Source: Bifidobacteriaceae bacterium
GTDB taxonomy: Bacteria; Actinomycetota; Actinomycetes; Actinomycetales; WQXJ01
NCBI GenBank assembly: GCA_031265345.1
Contig: JAISCU010000151.1
Location: 1-7,595 of the forward strand
DNA: 7,595 nucleotides
Direction: 5' to 3'
The first letter of the stretch is position 1, and each line of letters opens with the position of its first letter. Both the position numbers and the translations under genes were made by a program. The notes beneath the pieces are model-generated. The model had not been told where the DNA came from. It saw only the letters and a list, made by a program, of their open reading frames with translations, and did no database searches. Below are positions 5,770-7,595 of the stretch, one piece after another.

Positions 5770-6537
5770 TTACTGGCCCATGGCATGCACGCCGCCATCG
5801 ACGTGGACGATCTCGCCGGTGGTCGCCGGGAACAGGTCGGAGGCCAGGGCGACCACCGCCCTCGCGGCCGGCTCCGGGTCGGTCGAGTCCCATCCCAGGG
5901 GCGCCCGATCCGGCCACAACCCCTCCATCTGGTCGAATCCGGGGATCGACGTGGCCGCGACCGTCCTCAACGGCCCGGCACTGACCAAATTCACGCGGAT
6001 ACCGCGCGGCCCCAGGTCGCGCGCCAGGTAGCGGGCGGTTGCCTCCAACGCGGCCTTCGACACGCCCATCCAGTCGTAGACGGGCCAGGCGTAGCGGGCG
6101 TCGAACGTCAGCCCGACAATCCCGCTGCCCTTCGCCAATAGCGGCAGGGTGGCCACCGCCAGAGATTTCAGAGAGTAGGCCGAGGTCTTGATCGACGTGG
6201 CGACGTCATCCCAGTCGGCCGCGAGGAAATTGCCGCCCATGATCCGCTCCGAGGCGAAGCCGATCGAATGGACCACTCCGTCCAGCGAGTCGGTGTGGAC
6301 GCCGAGCCGCCCCGCAAGCGAGCCGAGGTCCTCCGGGTCGGTGACGTCGAGTTGTTCGATGGGGGCTGGCCTGGGCAGACGCTTGGCGGTGGCGGCGGTG
6401 AGGCGCGCGCCCTTCCCGAAGGCGGTCAGGATGACCTGGGCACCCTCGTCCTGGGCGATCCTTGCGACCTCGAACGCTATCGATCTGTCCGTCAACACGC
6501 CTGTGACCAGCAAGGTCTTTCCTGTCAGCAATGCCAT
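5770..6537 (-). CDS. fabI: Enoyl-[acyl-carrier-protein] reductase, FabI/InhA family
   Basis: This NADH-dependent cytoplasmic reductase performs the last reduction of each FAS-II elongation round, turning enoyl-ACP into acyl-ACP. Its 255 residues fit the family. Seen: the nucleotide-binding start GKTLLVTGVLTDRSIAF (6-22) with the FabI-type spacing, LDV (63-65), VVHSIGF (88-94), and the active-site Tyr154 and Lys161 in YDWMGVSK (Y-x6-K). F145 stands where InhA has Phe149 and E. coli FabI has Tyr, so it is InhA-like there. The C-terminal PATTGEIVHVDGG is also conserved. ATG 6537 has AGAGGA about 6 nt upstream. It lies 132 bp after fabG, in the order known for mycobacterial mabA-inhA. Confidence 0.95.
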   Translation of the reverse strand: MALLTGKTLLVTGVLTDRSIAFEVARIAQDEGAQVILTAFGKGARLTAATAKRLPRPAPIEQLDVTDPEDLGSLAGRLGVHTDSLDGVVHSIGFASERIMGGNFLAADWDDVATSIKTSAYSLKSLAVATLPLLAKGSGIVGLTFDARYAWPVYDWMGVSKAALEATARYLARDLGPRGIRVNLVSAGPLRTVAATSIPGFDQMEGLWPDRAPLGWDSTDPEPAARAVVALASDLFPATTGEIVHVDGGVHAMGQ

Positions 6538-6571
6538 TCGCTATCCTCTCGATTGTCTGTGCGGGCGCTTG

Positions 6572-6635
6572 GCGCGGTTCTCTGCGCGGGTCCTTGGTGC
6601 GGGTCCTTCGCGCCATTCCTTCGCGCCGATCCCGC
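6572..6635. repeat. Degenerate 13-nt tandem repeat between fabG and fabI
   Basis: About five head-to-tail units with consensus close to GCGCGGGTCCTTC: 6572-6583 (12 nt), 6584-6596, 6597-6609, 6610-6622 and 6623-6635. The second and third units differ at only two positions; the outer ones are more diverged. On the transcribed (-) strand the units read as repeated AAGGACCCGC-like blocks. The array fills half of the 132-bp spacer 6538-6669, which contains no gene. Confidence 0.5.
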
Positions 6636-6669
6636 GTGCGGCCCTCGGACACCGGTGGGCCTGGTGCGC

Positions 6670-7398
6670 CTAATGGCCCATCCCCAGGCCGCCGTCGACT
6701 GGGATGACGGCCCCATTGATGTACGGAGCCGAGGCCAGGAACGTGGCCGCCTGGGCGACATCGTCCACCGTGCCGAAACGGCGCGCCGGAATCTGGGCGC
6801 GGTACGCCTCCTGGGTCTTGGGCGGCAGCGCGGCTGTCATGTCCGTTTCGATGAACCCCGGTGCGATCACGTTGGCGGTGATGCCCCGTCCGCCCACCTC
6901 GCGGGCGACCGACCTGGCCAGACCGACCAGCCCGGCCTTCGAGGTGGCGTAATTGGCCTGGCCCGCGCCGCCGATCGCGGCCACCACGGAGCCGATCAGG
7001 ACGATGGCCCCTCGGCGGCGCGGGACCATCGACAGGGCGGCTCGGCGCACGCAGCGGAAGGCGCCAGCCAGGTTGGCGTCCATGACGGCGGCGAAGTCCT
7101 GGTCCGACATCCTGATCAGCAGTTGGTCCCTGACGATCCCGGCGTTGGCGACCAGGACCTCGACCTTGCCGAACCTGGACTCGGCCTGGTCGAAAGCCTG
7201 GCCCACCTGGTCGGTGTCGGTGATGTCGCCTTTGAGCGCCGCGATGCGGTCCCCCTCGATGCCTGGGCTTTCGATCTGGGGCCCGCTCCCCTGCCGGTCC
7301 ACCGTCGAGATGTTATCGCCCAGGTCGAAGAAGGCCCGCGCTATCGCCCGGCCGATCCCCCGGTTGGCTCCCGTGATGAAGACATGTCGTGACACCAT
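6670..7398 (-). CDS. fabG: 3-oxoacyl-[acyl-carrier-protein] reductase, FabG/MabA type
   Basis: A short-chain dehydrogenase that reduces 3-oxoacyl-ACP in FAS-II, using NADPH. Its 242 residues carry TGANRGIG (9-16), NAG (85-87), N109, S137 in IGSVV, and Tyr150 and Lys154 in YATSK, so the catalytic tetrad is complete. N12, R13 and R35 match residues that hold the NADP phosphate in mycobacterial MabA. D34, next to R35, is unusual for an NADPH enzyme. The C-terminus GAVIPVDGGLGMGH is almost the same as MabA. Start ATG 7398 has AGGAG about 10 nt upstream; this GGAG could pair with CTCC lying between it and the start (GGAG-ATAAC-CTCC). First gene of the likely fabG-fabI-sixA operon. Confidence 0.94.
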   Translation of the reverse strand: MVSRHVFITGANRGIGRAIARAFFDLGDNISTVDRQGSGPQIESPGIEGDRIAALKGDITDTDQVGQAFDQAESRFGKVEVLVANAGIVRDQLLIRMSDQDFAAVMDANLAGAFRCVRRAALSMVPRRRGAIVLIGSVVAAIGGAGQANYATSKAGLVGLARSVAREVGGRGITANVIAPGFIETDMTAALPPKTQEAYRAQIPARRFGTVDDVAQAATFLASAPYINGAVIPVDGGLGMGH

Positions 7399-7452
7399 TG
7401 GAGGTTATCTCCTGAACCCGCGCGCGTCAGACCTGGGCTCCGACCACTCCCA

Positions 7453-7497
7453 CGCCGATTATTTGTGAGGATGCTACTAAGGACGCGCCGATTATTT
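7453..7497. repeat. Two 12-bp direct repeats, 33 bp apart, upstream of fabG
   Basis: CGCCGATTATTT occurs at 7453-7464 and again, identically, at 7486-7497; on the fabG strand both read AAATAATCGGCG within a wider AYAAATAATCGGCGYG. The spacing is about three helical turns, so both copies face roughly the same side of the DNA. They lie in the AT-richest part of the window, upstream of fabG, and the distal copy covers the stop codon of the preceding gene. Paired binding sites for a regulator of the fatty-acid operon would fit. Each copy also contains AATAAT, which resembles a -10 box, but no matching -35 is visible. Confidence 0.5.
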
Positions 7498-7595
7498 ATT
7501 GCGCTTTTGGGCGGGCGGCCTGATGGTGTAGTTCCAGTCGGGATGCCACGCGGCGGGCACGTGGATGCCCTCCTTCTTGAGCCGGTCCATCTCCT
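7492..7595 (-). CDS. C-terminal end of an unidentified protein (partial, 5' end outside window)
   Basis: The - strand frame entering from the right edge encodes 33 residues and ends at a TAA (7492-7494). The last residues read IHVPAAWHPDWNYTIRPP then AQKRNK. Of its 33 codons 29 end in G or C, and the amphipathic, charged tail looks like a genuine C-terminus rather than noise. The family cannot be recognised from so little. It runs in the same direction as fabG with 93 bp between them, so it may be an upstream neighbour in the same transcript. Confidence 0.6.
   Translation of the reverse strand, partial: EMDRLKKEGIHVPAAWHPDWNYTIRPPAQKRNK

Noticed and set aside
6206..6652. Out-of-frame - strand reading covering the 13-nt repeats and the fabI start
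   Set aside because: It owes its open frame to the repeat and to overlap with fabI; the peptide is Arg-rich and carries no domain.
6268..7392. Open + strand frame of 374 codons opposite fabG and fabI
   Set aside because: It is antisense to two confidently identified reductases; its composition is rich in Arg, Gly, His and Asp without recognisable motifs.

Overview
This is a GC-rich window with very high third-codon-position G/C, typical of an actinobacterium. Gene content agrees: a PimB'-type phosphatidylinositol-mannoside mannosyltransferase, a FabG that closely resembles mycobacterial MabA (including its C-terminal residues), an InhA-like enoyl-ACP reductase, and two actinobacterial-style lipoproteins. 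A DcuB-type C4-dicarboxylate transporter suggests fumarate uptake and succinate export, so anaerobic or fermentative growth is plausible. No rRNA, tRNA, CRISPR array, transposase or phage gene is visible.

Layout, left to right: the last 30 codons of an unidentified + strand gene (to 95); a gene-free stretch with a GC hairpin and a striking 35-bp palindrome (208-242); dcuB on the - strand (262-1647); a small lipoprotein gene on the - strand (1859-2326); a divergent regulatory region with a CRP-like dyad and several palindromes (2327-2555); a + strand cluster of a Phd/YefM-type antitoxin (2556-2798), a VapC/FitB-type PIN toxin (2795-3235) and pimB' (3245-4402), all overlapping or nearly touching; a stem-loop on the pimB' stop codon; a second lipoprotein gene on the + strand (about 4640-5224). 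Converging on it is a - strand lipid-synthesis cluster, transcribed right to left: fabG (6670-7398), fabI (5770-6537) and sixA (5246-5755). The right edge (7492-7595) holds the C-terminal 33 codons of another - strand gene.

Functionally, FabG and FabI catalyse the two reductions of FAS-II elongation, and SixA, a histidine phosphatase-fold protein, is very probably co-transcribed with them. PimB' builds mannosylated phosphatidylinositol in the envelope. The toxin-antitoxin pair sits so close upstream of pimB' that the antitoxin promoter may also drive the glycosyltransferase. dcuB and the two lipoproteins have no evident functional partners here.

I do not see a clearly new multi-gene system. 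The items most worth a second look are the antitoxin-toxin-pimB' arrangement, a 12-bp direct repeat at 33-bp spacing upstream of fabG, a 13-nt degenerate tandem repeat between fabG and fabI, and the 35-bp palindrome behind dcuB. All functional calls rest on reading translations and remembered family sequences; no search was run.
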